The position numbers and the translations under genes were made by a program. DNA of 64,000 nucleotides from Rhynchopus sp. YZ270_cl-10 (taxonomy: Eukaryota > Euglenozoa > Diplonemea > Diplonemida > Diplonemidae), in the NCBI GenBank assembly GCA_964035575.1, contig OZ037885.1, positions 744,001-808,000 on the forward strand, read 5' to 3'. Shown here in pieces: positions 1 to 9,619 of the stretch. Position 1 is the first letter of the stretch. Every line of letters begins with the position of its first letter. Under the pieces are notes generated by a model. That model ran no database searches. It was not told the DNA's origin and saw only the letters and a list, made by a program, of their open reading frames with translations.

Positions 1-16
1 ATACACACGTGGCCCG

Positions 17-1372
17 ATGTCTGCGTTCGAATGGGTCTTCCATCCGGCCGCTGTGGCTATAGGAGTGACATTTTCTATGGTTGGAGCTTCAGTTGCTATT
101 CACCAGATTTATCAGCATCTCTCGAGGTGGACGCATGCACACCTGCAGAAGTATATCACGCGGATCTTGCTGATGGTGCCAATATATGCAGTGAGCAGCA
201 GCATTTCTTTGTTGGCAGGGGACCCGTGGGGGGCGTACTTAGATGTTCTCCGTGATGGCTACGAGGGCTACGTGTTGTACCAGTTTATGGCGCTGCTCAT
301 TGGCCTTTGTGGTGGCGAGCAGGAGTTGAACATGATTTTGTCTACGGCTGACCGTCCACGCAAGAAGCAGCCACACAGCAAGGTGAACCGCCACTTCATC
401 AATATGTGTAGGCAGCGCGTACTGCAGTACGCCTTCGTGAAGCCGATCCTGGCGCTGTCGACAGTCTTCTTCATGGCCATCGACGTCTACAATGAGAACG
501 ACTACAGCCCCGCAGGTGTGTACCTCTACATCATCCTCATCTACAACCTGTCGCTCACCATTTCGCTCTACTATCTGCTTCTCTTCGGATGGGAGCTGAG
601 TGAGGAGTTCCGCTACTTCTCGCCAACGTCGAAGTTTTTGTGCATCAAATCAGTCATCTTTTTTGCGTTCTGGCAGACCCTCGCAATCTCGTTCATGTCA
701 AAGACAGGGCTTCTTGGTGAAGAGGATGGTGATGGACACACTGCAGATACGACGGCGAAGAAGCTCAATAACTTTTTGATTTGCTGTGAGATGCTTGGGA
801 TTGCTGTTCTGCATCACCGTGCGTTTTCGTACAAGAAGATGAAGCAGGAGGTAGAGGACTCGCCGTACTTTGTGTATCATGCACCGAAGCTGCCGCCGGA
901 TGTGGCGGCAGAGGGGCGGAAGCGTATTGTGACGCATTTGAAGTCTGTTTTGAATGTGTCGGATATTGTGCAGGACAGCCAGCTTGCGTTAAAGGGAACC
1001 AAGGGAGCGCTGTTGGACCACGCAGCGGGGGAGGGTGAGGAGGAGATGGGTGAGCATGCGCACCCCGCTCTGCAGCCAGAGCTGGTTCTGCGCCCCATGG
1101 ATGATGACTACATCTCGGACGGCTTGGACATGCATGAAGACGACGTGCAGGCACACATCCCCAAGATGGACGGCAGCACCGGAGTTGGTGTCCCGCACGT
1201 CATGCTCGCCATAACTGACGATAGCCACCCACAGAGCACTGATCTCACAGCAGATGCCCTTGTTGCGCATGGTGTAAGTGCAAACGATACCCAACCCACT
1301 GCCACTGATGTCCTGTCTGACTGTTCCGACGAGCTTCGCCATCCAAAAGGAAAGTGGAAAGGGTCCCATTGA
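17..1372 (+). CDS. TMEM184 / DUF300 family seven-helix membrane protein
   Basis: The 451-residue product matches the TMEM184 (DUF300, organic solute transporter alpha-like) family. Signature stretches are visible: an IHQIYQHL segment near residue 28, LQKYITRILLMVPIYA near 43-58, and a LYQFMALLIGLCGGE segment near 87-101. About seven hydrophobic helices can be counted (roughly 6-26, 47-66, 85-99, 139-157, 166-190, 208-228, 253-270), followed by a long acidic hydrophilic tail from about 280 that is poorly conserved in the family. Family members sit in plasma or endosomal/vacuolar membranes; some are linked to solute transport or vesicle traffic, but the exact activity is not settled. The ATG lies 16 bases from the window edge, so an upstream exon cannot be excluded. 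Gene ends with TGA. Family call is firm; substrate unknown. Confidence 0.88.
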   Translation: MSAFEWVFHPAAVAIGVTFSMVGASVAIHQIYQHLSRWTHAHLQKYITRILLMVPIYAVSSSISLLAGDPWGAYLDVLRDGYEGYVLYQFMALLIGLCGGEQELNMILSTADRPRKKQPHSKVNRHFINMCRQRVLQYAFVKPILALSTVFFMAIDVYNENDYSPAGVYLYIILIYNLSLTISLYYLLLFGWELSEEFRYFSPTSKFLCIKSVIFFAFWQTLAISFMSKTGLLGEEDGDGHTADTTAKKLNNFLICCEMLGIAVLHHRAFSYKKMKQEVEDSPYFVYHAPKLPPDVAAEGRKRIVTHLKSVLNVSDIVQDSQLALKGTKGALLDHAAGEGEEEMGEHAHPALQPELVLRPMDDDYISDGLDMHEDDVQAHIPKMDGSTGVGVPHVMLAITDDSHPQSTDLTADALVAHGVSANDTQPTATDVLSDCSDELRHPKGKWKGSH

Positions 1373-2139
1373 GTTCAGATTGAGGGGTTATATGAAACGT
1401 TGGATGTTATGTGTGTTTTGGTTTATTGTCTCCGGGTTGTGGCAAATACCGTGTTTCGAAAAAATATGGACCAGAAAAATAGGTCCACAAGTAATACATT
1501 TTTCTCTTTATACATGGTGGCAGTAGTAGTTGCCACAGTGCGATTTCTCCCTCCTCTCTTTTTCTGTCTCTTTTCCTCGTTTTAAAGCACTCACTTCACC
1601 TCCTCGAGATACTCCCCCTAAAATTATTTTGGGACCTAATTTTTTTTTTTCGTTCAGCACGGGGGAGGGGGGGAAAAATGATTCGAAAGCATTCCACCAG
1701 GTTATCCACTTGTTGTATGTTGCAAACAAACCCGCAAAAAAAAAAGTGGAGCTTTGTATAGTGAGGCTTCACTAATACAACAATTTAACAACAGAAAAAA
1801 AATGTTAATTTTTTGATGTTCTACCTTCTTCTGCAATAAAAATCATCACTAGCCCTTTTCCTGTTTTTTTGTGTGCAAAACCCCCCTGTCCCATCCCCTT
1901 GTCTTGATAGGCGACTTTCTTTTTTCTCTCGTTATCATACTAACAAAATAGATTACTCACAACTGCTGACCCCTTCTTGATAGTCGTAGTTTTTAGTGTA
2001 CTTGTCATCGATGTCTCCTCACCGTGTAGTTGCGGTTAGTTGCAGCGGTTCGCTGCTGCGTTCAGAATGAAATTTGCACTGCGATAGCACTACCGTCATC
2101 GAGCAGCTCCGCTCTTACTCATCCCTTCAGCACCGTCGA
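1373..2139. other. Spacer between TMEM184-like and Cys-rich gene
   Basis: AT-rich spacer with several pyrimidine runs on the + strand (about 1545-1610, 1850-1930). No convincing gene. The last bases (about 2115-2130) form a pyrimidine tract and AG just ahead of the next start codon. Confidence 0.6.
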
Positions 2140-2622
2140 ATGGTTTCTGTGCTCTGCCGTCTGATGGGTGGTTCCTGTTCTCTTGTGTTCTATTGTGAAT
2201 ACGTAGAAATGCAAAAAAAAGTGGCCGAATTTCACTGCCTCAATTGTTCAACCTACAGCTCACACATACACGAACATAAAACTATGGGATTCAGCTGCCC
2301 TGATTGCGGGACACACATGGAGGGATCCGACTGCGCACACTCCCTGTCGCGCCAGAAGGGTTTGAGGAAGAAAGCTGGTTGCACTGCCTTGTGCCAGTGC
2401 GGTTACCCAGTGAATGCCAAGCAAGTGAGGAAGAACCTCTTCTCTGGTTTGGTGACCAAGGACAAAAATTCCAGTGCCTGTGGATATGTGTATTGCGAAA
2501 CAGGTGGAGGAGAAGGACATGTGTATTACGGAACATTCAAGAATTGCCAGGCAGGCAATAATCTACCCGCAGGCGGGTTGAGCACATGCAGCGTTTTCGA
2601 AGTATATTCGGGCACGAGGTGA
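2140..2622 (+). CDS. Small cysteine-rich protein, possible zinc ribbon
   Basis: A 160-residue reading frame not matched to a known family. It has paired cysteines spaced like metal-binding knuckles: CLNC near residue 33, CPDC near 53, then CQCG near 86 and further single Cys. This would suit a zinc-ribbon-type fold, but no family motif is recognised. The start chosen is the first in-frame ATG after a pyrimidine tract ending in CAG at 2130, nine bases upstream, the same arrangement seen before other genes here. The frame is open further upstream without an ATG. The C-terminal third is rich in Gly and Ser. Alternatives: a chance frame in a GC-richer patch, or one exon of a longer gene. Confidence is moderate because length and composition are only mildly better than the background. 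Confidence 0.45.
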   Translation: MVSVLCRLMGGSCSLVFYCEYVEMQKKVAEFHCLNCSTYSSHIHEHKTMGFSCPDCGTHMEGSDCAHSLSRQKGLRKKAGCTALCQCGYPVNAKQVRKNLFSGLVTKDKNSSACGYVYCETGGGEGHVYYGTFKNCQAGNNLPAGGLSTCSVFEVYSGTR

Positions 2623-3506
2623 ACACAAACAAACACAGCAATGTTTCCCCCTCATGCAATTTTTTGCAGAGGGTAATCTGCTTCCAACCCAATCCACAGA
2701 ATTTTGTTTTTATTTCACCCCTCACACCTTGCTGTTTTAGCCGTGCTACACATTTCGTCTATTACTTAAACCACCTCACACGAAGTGTGATTAGAAACCG
2801 GCAAAGAAGAGCCACGTTGAGATTACCTCGATTCCACTATTTCTTTTGATTCTTTTTGGACCGCTTGCGCCAAACAGAATTTGCCATTTCTTTGGCTGCG
2901 TTCAACAAAAATTGTGCTTTTGTCTTTGTGGGAGTTTTCATGTAATCAGTTGGCAACTTAGTGGCCGATTCTTTCATGCAAATCATCCCAACGTTTTAGC
3001 ATCCACTAACCTCGACCAAGGTTGGTGTTCTACGGGTTTTGCTCACCTAATTTTTCATGTGTCTACGTCTGCAAGGGCGTTTGCATTTTCAATTTTATTT
3101 TTATTTCTCGCGAAACGCCTGTTTCATTTTTAATGAGAGAATGAAATCTAGTGTGTCAATTCTAGTTGAGGCCTACAAGGCTGTTTCTTTCCAACGTATT
3201 TGTTTGATGTACCCCTCCACACGAGGACATGATTTTTATCTTTTCTTTTTTTGTTCCTCTGTTTTTGAATACAAAATATTTTCTGAGGCGGAGACCCCCC
3301 ACCCCAACCCTACATCCATTTGAGAAATGTAAGGCAAATGCCCTCACGAATGCTACGTGGTAGTATTCTGCTGCGCATTGTTGTACAACATCTCATCCCG
3401 CATTTTAATACGAATCCCATTTCCTTTGCACAATATTATCATTCAATCCGCCAAAGTTCTCCCGCACAACGAACATCCCCGCACAACAGGTGTAAGGTAA
3501 TTAGAC
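2623..3506. other. Spacer upstream of NAGLU-type gene
   Basis: No gene seen. Around 3057-3100 there is a variant of the recurrent leader hairpin: GCAA/TTGC arms closed over GGGCG, followed by an ATTTTCAATTTT box and T runs. The spacer ends with CAACAG at 3489, a candidate acceptor 17 bases before the next ATG. Confidence 0.5.
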
Positions 3507-5678
3507 ATGTATAGGTTGTTCTGCCTATTTGCTGTTGTGCAGACAGTGTCCGGAAGTCCTATTGAAGAGCTCTTCGTCCGCATACTCGGGAAGCATGCCG
3601 ATAAATTTGCCCCTGACGTGCTAGAGTCTTCCGGTAGCGACGCATTCACGATAGTGGCCAAGCTCGACACACAAGGCAGGCAGATCATCAGAGGTAACAC
3701 ACCTGGCAGCGTCGCGTCGGGGCTTGGGTTCTTTTTGAATAATGTGACACACATGCAGGTTCGTACTTGGTCGGGTAACAACGCGAACTTTCCCGAAACG
3801 TTCCCAACCGTTTCCGAAGACATCCACATCTCACGTACACACAAATGGGGTTACTATTTGAACGTCTGCACTTTCAGCTACACAATGGTTTGGTGGGACT
3901 GGGCGCGATGGGAAGAGGAGATTGATTGGATGGCGCTTTCAGGCATCAACCTACCACTTGCGTTTGTCGGGCAGGAGTACGTGTGGGAGAAGACGTTTCA
4001 GGAGTTTGGACTCAGCTCTGCAGAGATTGCGACGTTCTTCTCGGGCCCCGCGTTCGCAGCATGGAATCGCATGGGGAACATGGAGGGCTGGGGTGGGCTG
4101 CTGCCGGTTGAGTTTATCAATGGACAGAAAGACCTGCAGGTGAAGATCCTTCAAAGAATGGAGGACCTCAAAATGACTCCGGTCCTGCCTGCGTTTGCTG
4201 GGCACGTCCCAAATGCGTTCTTGACAAAGCTTCCCAACGCATCGTACGTCAAGTCACCGGACTGGGGACACTTCGGTCCCCCAAATGGCTCCGTGCTCTC
4301 TATTGAGCCTACAGACCCACTCTACATCGAAGTGGGCAAAACATTCATTGAGCAGTACCGCAGTGTCTTCAACACCACAAGCGTATACTTCAACGGCGAC
4401 CAATACAACGAACTCACACCGCAAAGCGGGAACACTTCGTACCTGACTGCCTCGTCCAAGGCAATGTACTCCTCCCTCACTGCTGCAGAGCCCAACGCAG
4501 TGTGGGTGATGCAGGGATGGCTCTTTGTGAGTGAAAACTTCTGGACAGTTGAGCGTGCACAGGCCTATCTTGCAGGTGTCCCTGACGACCACTCACTTGT
4601 GTTGGACCTCGAATCTATGGGCAGAGCACAGTACTCACGTCTTGACTCCTTTTGGGGGAAGCCGTACATCTTCAGCCTCCTGCATGGCTTTGGTGGGAGA
4701 GATGGGATGGGGGGCGCCCTTGACCTTGCCAATACAAAGCCTCACGCTGCAGATGTGCAGAACACGTCTGTATCCGGCTTTGGGCTGACGATGGAAGGCA
4801 CCCGCCAGAATTATGTGATCTATGAACTCATGTTGCAGAACATGTGGCGCACAACACCTCATGCCAACATGACCGAGTGGCTGTACGACTACTCACACCG
4901 CCGCTACGGCGCTCGCCACGCGCAAACGATGCGTGCATGGGACCTGCTCCACAGAAGTGTGTACACACAGAGTGGTGTGGTGCGCGATATCATCACCATC
5001 ACGCCAGAGCTCGACATGACGAAGGCGAAGTGGGGGCCCACGGCGTTCAGTTACAACAGCTCATTGGTGGAAGAGGCGATGGTTGCTATGCTGCTGGCAA
5101 ACGACACCTTCGCGGCGCAAGAGACGTACATGAATGACCTTGTGGATGTGGCACGCCAGGCTATGTCCGATAAGTTCATGAGCCTCAGTCAGAGCCACAC
5201 TGCTGCATACCACGCAAAGAACGCGACAGCGTTGGATGAGATAGCTGCCACCATGCTGGAGATGATCGCGGACCAGGACACGTTGCTGCTTTCGTCGAAG
5301 TTCTTCCTTCTTGGCACGTGGCTGAGCAATGCACGCAGTTGGGGAGGCGACAACGTGACACAGCAGAACCTGTACGAATGGAATGCACGCAACCAGATCA
5401 CCATGTGGGGACCTGTGGGGAACGTCCTTGACTACGCTGGGAAGGAGTGGGGTGGTCTTGTGAAGGGGTTCTACCAGCCACGGTGGGCGTTGTACTTCAA
5501 GCAGATGTCCACAGGGGTGGCCGCAGGTGACTTCAATCAAACAAAGTTCAATGCCGACTGTCTGGCCCTGGACAAGACATGGCAACACAAAACCGACCCG
5601 TTTCCTACCTCACCGAGTGGGAAAACCCCTGTTCTTGTTCGTGGTCTGATTGACAAATATTTTTCTCATTTGATGTGA
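3507..5678 (+). CDS. NAGLU: Alpha-N-acetylglucosaminidase (NAGLU, GH89)
   Basis: A 723-residue protein (human NAGLU is 743) with a probable signal peptide at residues 1-16. It removes terminal alpha-N-acetylglucosamine from heparan-type glycans, usually in lysosomes or after secretion. Family landmarks: YLNVCTFSYTMVWWDWARWE near 114-133, the IDWMALSGINLPLAF segment, GPAFAAWNRMGN, MTPVLPAFAGHVPNAF, and WGPVGNVLDYAGKEWGGL near the C-terminus. The two catalytic glutamates can be placed: Glu302 in DQYNELTP and Glu430 in LTMEGTRQN, 128 residues apart, close to the spacing in the human enzyme. Several N-x-S/T sites support export. Single exon, ends TGA. With the exported glycosidase-like protein at 9.6 kb and the astacin at 43 kb it suggests a degradative lifestyle. 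No sign of breakage. Confidence 0.95.
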   Translation: MYRLFCLFAVVQTVSGSPIEELFVRILGKHADKFAPDVLESSGSDAFTIVAKLDTQGRQIIRGNTPGSVASGLGFFLNNVTHMQVRTWSGNNANFPETFPTVSEDIHISRTHKWGYYLNVCTFSYTMVWWDWARWEEEIDWMALSGINLPLAFVGQEYVWEKTFQEFGLSSAEIATFFSGPAFAAWNRMGNMEGWGGLLPVEFINGQKDLQVKILQRMEDLKMTPVLPAFAGHVPNAFLTKLPNASYVKSPDWGHFGPPNGSVLSIEPTDPLYIEVGKTFIEQYRSVFNTTSVYFNGDQYNELTPQSGNTSYLTASSKAMYSSLTAAEPNAVWVMQGWLFVSENFWTVERAQAYLAGVPDDHSLVLDLESMGRAQYSRLDSFWGKPYIFSLLHGFGGRDGMGGALDLANTKPHAADVQNTSVSGFGLTMEGTRQNYVIYELMLQNMWRTTPHANMTEWLYDYSHRRYGARHAQTMRAWDLLHRSVYTQSGVVRDIITITPELDMTKAKWGPTAFSYNSSLVEEAMVAMLLANDTFAAQETYMNDLVDVARQAMSDKFMSLSQSHTAAYHAKNATALDEIAATMLEMIADQDTLLLSSKFFLLGTWLSNARSWGGDNVTQQNLYEWNARNQITMWGPVGNVLDYAGKEWGGLVKGFYQPRWALYFKQMSTGVAAGDFNQTKFNADCLALDKTWQHKTDPFPTSPSGKTPVLVRGLIDKYFSHLM

Positions 5679-6049
5679 TGAATGGCCCTTAGCTGGCAAC
5701 CATAACAGTGCATTTTGACCACTACACGAGGATGCTGGCTACATCAGAGGAAATAAGAAAAAATAAAAATAAAACGTTTTATTGTGATAAATAGTGAGTG
5801 GAATGTTAAAACGTGTCATAAACCCCTTTTCAAAAGCAGTGGCAGGAGTTCTTAACTCAACAAAAAACCTTTTTTGATGTTACGATACAATCTGTTGCAA
5901 GATTCACCGACTGAGCGACTCTTTATTTATCGTTACAAGATAATGCAGCACGTAAGAACCTCAATCACCTGTTCCACGTGTCTCTTTATCCTGCATTCAC
6001 CGTCTAACACCATGCCAAGATATCGCAGGTGACACCTCCTCCTCAAGTG

Positions 6050-6081
<32 letters not shown>

Positions 6082-6290
6082 GGATCAAAATCTTCAAATT
6101 TTAGGGGGGTGGAGAACCCTGCACTGTTACAACGTATTTTCCTTCCTTCCCAACGTCTCGTATTCACCAGTTTACAAAAAAATGTTACTATCACATTTTC
6201 AATTCCTCCCGCCCTCTTTTGGTGCGGACCAAGCACGCTAACAGCGTTGACTTCTTCCACCTTTTTTTTTTTTTTTGAATTCTTACATGA
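5679..6290. other. Spacer downstream of NAGLU
   Basis: No gene. A 3' region with AATAAA-like A-rich sequence at about 5757-5790 is followed by AT-rich DNA. There is a pure T run of about 30 bases at 6051-6080 and another near 6262-6277. Confidence 0.5.
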
Positions 6291-8235
6291 CTTCATAAAT
6301 ATATTCAATATTTTTTTTCACGTTTTTTTCAATATCAATATATTGATCAATATCACGTAGGAAATTTTCAATATATTGACACTTTTACCGTGTAAATTTC
6401 CCATTCAATATTTGCAAATATTGATCAATATATTGATCAATATATTGACACTTTCCTTCACACAATGGTCTTGCGCCCCTTGGAAACTGGGTCTGCATCT
6501 TCCAACCTCACACAACTCGTGCACCACACATAAAAACGTGCCCGAGTTGAGGCACAAAAAAATTGCCCCAATTTCCAGGACTGGTAATTGAACTTCGGAC
6601 CAAAAAATGCAAAAAAATATGGCGACTTGTGTGATACCAACTATGACAAAAGGGAAGACACCCTTCTTCAGAAGCCAGGTAGAGAATGCTGTTCCCCACC
6701 CCCTCTCACTGTCCGCGTAGCCCCCACTAAGGAGCCATCTGATGCCACAAGGCAAGTCGCTCCCCCGCGATGGCATTGAATGGCACGTGCGTGTTTACGT
6801 TAACTGAGCCATGATTGCCCTTAGAGTCCCACGGTAACACGTGCAAAATCATAGAGTTTTTTTGGCTGTTAAAAAGGCTGGGGTATAAAGAGGTCGCGTG
6901 ATTCGTCGAGCGGTTGTGAACCGCCTCCGTTCTCTTACGGTACGGAACACCCACCTCCTACCCTTTGCATGAGCTCGACTGCGTTTTAGCACGTTTCAAC
7001 TACTCTTTTTTCTCGTTCTGTACCCAGAACAACCTCCTCTCCAAGCAGCAAACCCCACCCCTGACCAGGGGAAGCCTCCTGTGCCCATAAGCGGAACTAT
7101 TTACTCACTGATCCTCTCATAAAAAAAAAGACGTGTGGATGGATGGATTTTTCAAATGTATGTTCGCAACTCTCATAAAAAAGTAGCGCACCGTGCGCCT
7201 GCGGCGCGGACAAAATTTGGTTTTGCGAATCCTAAATATTTTTTGCTAGCTCGTGTGGATGAGCGAGAACGAAACCAAATCGATCGCAACGCCTCGTACA
7301 CTAGCTAAAACACCTGAATGGTCACAGAACACAACGCAGTGCATGGTTTTGTGGGTTGTTTTTGCCCACAGAAGTACCCCTGTGCGGCCTAGACCTGGTT
7401 CTAGCACCCCAGAATCGCGTTTCCCAGTCCATATAGCCGGGTATGGGCCCAAAAAACCACCCAAAAAGGCGAAAATCCCGGTTTTTGGTGAAAAACGCCT
7501 GTTTTGCCCATAGGGTACTTAAGGAACGCACGTTTCTAAAGCATTTCCCACGTAAACTCGCGACACGAAAATAGGAATTAAAAACAAATCTCTCACAGAT
7601 CTGATTTGGTGATTCGCATTTTTGAGGCCCAATCTTTCCAACGCCGAAAAAATCTTACACTTTGGTGCATTTTCGGGTGGGTGCACCAGGAGGGTACTGG
7701 GAGGGCAGCAACCTTAAAAACCTAAACACAAGTGTTTAGGAATTACGAGCGATAGCCCGCAGCTCTACCCTATCCATGATATAGTTTAGCTGTAACAGTG
7801 TGCGATTTATGGCACAATCTTTGAAATGTTGCGCACATGGCTTCAACAGAAAAGTTTGACCCTTTGCTCCACTCTGTGGCTGGAGGGGTATTCCCAGTCC
7901 TAGGGGGGACTGGGAATACCCCTCCATCCATGCCCCACCCTCCCGCGCCCGGGTCCCTGACCCGCTTTCAGGCGTTTTCACAGCGTTTTCGACATATTGT
8001 GCCCAGTCCCACTGAGAATAACCGGGTCCCGGGTCCCCAAGTCTTATTCTCAGCTATGGCCTCCCGTCAAGGAAAAAGCAGGCACTGCAACGTCAATATT
8101 CAATAATATGATCAATATTTCAATATTATTGAAATATTGACAGTTTTCAGTCAATATTATTGACACTTTCAATATTCAATCAATAATATTCATCACCAAA
8201 TCAATATATTGACGATATTCAATATATTTATGAAG
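6291..8235. mobile_element. TIR element with AT-rich palindromic ends (about 1.9 kb)
   Basis: The ends match as inverted repeats: the left end begins CTTCATAAATATATT and the right end finishes with its reverse complement at 8221-8235 (20 of the outer 21 bases agree). Inside each end lies a block of repeated AATATTGA/TCAATATT palindromes (6300-6460 and 8090-8225), both with the phrase TTGACACTTT. The core has no gene with recognised motifs. It contains a GC-rich module at 7187-7212, a perfect 19-bp hairpin at 7882-7925, and a module at 7779-7855 that is also present at 39735-39810 inside another element. No clear target duplication was found at its edges, so exact ends are tentative. Likely a non-autonomous DNA transposon; the superfamily is not determined. 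Confidence 0.6.
7882..7925. repeat. Perfect 19-bp stem hairpin
   Basis: GGAGGGGTATTCCCAGTCC at 7882-7900 is exactly complementary to 7907-7925 across a six-base loop (TAGGGG). It lies in the core of the TIR element. Nothing nearby points to a terminator of a gene. Confidence 0.85.
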
Positions 8236-8779
8236 CCATGTTCTTAAGCCTCTCTGGAGGGGGTGGACCTATATCCCACCGCGTTTTGTTTTCCCCCCCC
8301 CCCTCTTTCGTCACGTTTTTTAAATTGATTGATAACTGCTATTATGCAACGGCCACCCCAGGTATACATCTGTTGCTTCTATCCGTTTCCCCCCCATTTG
8401 TTCGCTTCATCTTGCAAAATTAGGGGGGTATAGTAGTGTTTCTTCTAGTCTTTTTTTGTTAGGGTAGCACAATTTTTTCTTGGCGTTTTTTTTGCAACCT
8501 CAAAAAAGTGTGCGCGCGCAGCAAAAAAAAATCAACGTGCAAAATTTTTTTTTCTTCTGTCACGTCATGAAATGAAAGAGGAAATAAAAAGCATTTTTGA
8601 ACATCTCTCCATCTCTCTTCAGACTCCAGAGCAAAACAGATAACCAACCATTTTTTTCCCCCTCTTTTTTTGTGCCCTCTTACATTCCCTAACCTCAACT
8701 CACCCCTCAGAAACCCCTCTACAACTTGATTCTTTATCTATGATCCGGACATAATTATTTTTTTCTCCTCTTTTCAGTA
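8236..8779. other. Spacer upstream of small basic gene
   Basis: T- and C-rich + strand with no gene seen. It ends in a strong pyrimidine tract (about 8755-8775) and CAG at 8777, two bases before the next ATG. Confidence 0.5.
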
Positions 8780-9157
8780 ATGGAGGAAGGCAAGCGTGGG
8801 AGTGCAGTGCAACGGTCGGTTTCGCGTCAGGCGAAGCATAGCACCCCGCAGGAGAGGGAGTTTGGGTTTGAGGAGCACCGCCAGCACCCTGCGCAGATGG
8901 CGTTGCCACAACGGGGGGCAGCGCAACGGTCATCATCTCGGCAAGGGGGGCACGCAAAGAGGGACGTATTGTACACGACAAAAGCTAAAGCGGGGGACAC
9001 AATCACCTCGGAAGACTGCATCTTCATTGCAGCCTCCTTCTGCGGGATCGTCTGTGCATGGTGCCAACCTCAGGACCTTCTCGACCTCTGCGGTGGCATA
9101 CACGAAGAACACCCCCTACCTCCTAACACCTCTGCAAGCATGGGGCATCCGTCATAG
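8780..9157 (+). CDS. Small hypothetical protein
   Basis: A 125-residue frame with no recognised domain. The first 60 residues are rich in Arg, Gln, Ser and Gly and look disordered; the last half is more hydrophobic with four Cys (FCGIVCAWCQPQDLLDLCGG near 88-107). The main support is position: the ATG lies two bases after a TTTTCAG acceptor preceded by a long pyrimidine tract, the same layout as confirmed genes in the window, and the block is much more GC-rich than its flanks. A second + frame (8796-9179, 127 residues) overlaps it, so the frame choice is uncertain. It could also be one exon of a split gene. Confidence 0.4.
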   Translation: MEEGKRGSAVQRSVSRQAKHSTPQEREFGFEEHRQHPAQMALPQRGAAQRSSSRQGGHAKRDVLYTTKAKAGDTITSEDCIFIAASFCGIVCAWCQPQDLLDLCGGIHEEHPLPPNTSASMGHPS

Positions 9158-9619
9158 TGGAAAGGGGTTGTGGTTGTAGAACAGCATTTGTGGTTTTGTC
9201 ACAAAAAAAAAAAAAAAAAAACATAAATCTGTAGGATGGGGGGCGGGGGGAAAGGGTTTGAAGTGGTGGTACTTTGGTGTGGTCTAAAAAAAATGTGTGA
9301 AGGAATAAAGGGAAAGTGGAGCCTAGGTAAATGGTAACTCTCCCGTACTCTCCGCATCGGATAGCCGTACGAAGACAAAAATAAAAAAAAACGCAGCGAT
9401 GTGTGTGTGGTGTGGCTGAATGGGGTGGGTGCACAAAGTACGCAAGATGGCACAACCAGAAATTAAATGAACGAAAAATGCAAAGAAAAAAAAAACATTT
9501 TAGTGGGTCCATAGGGGGGGTTTGTTTGTACCACACCACGATTTTGGTTGGTATTCTGTTTCATTAACTTCTCTACCCTTCGACCACACTACCACTTTCA
9601 TCCAGAAAAGCATTACAAC
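9158..9619. other. Spacer upstream of glycosidase-like gene
   Basis: No gene. It holds an A run near 9203-9222 and a pyrimidine-rich leader ending in CAG at 9605, 14 bases before the chosen ATG of the next gene. Confidence 0.5.
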
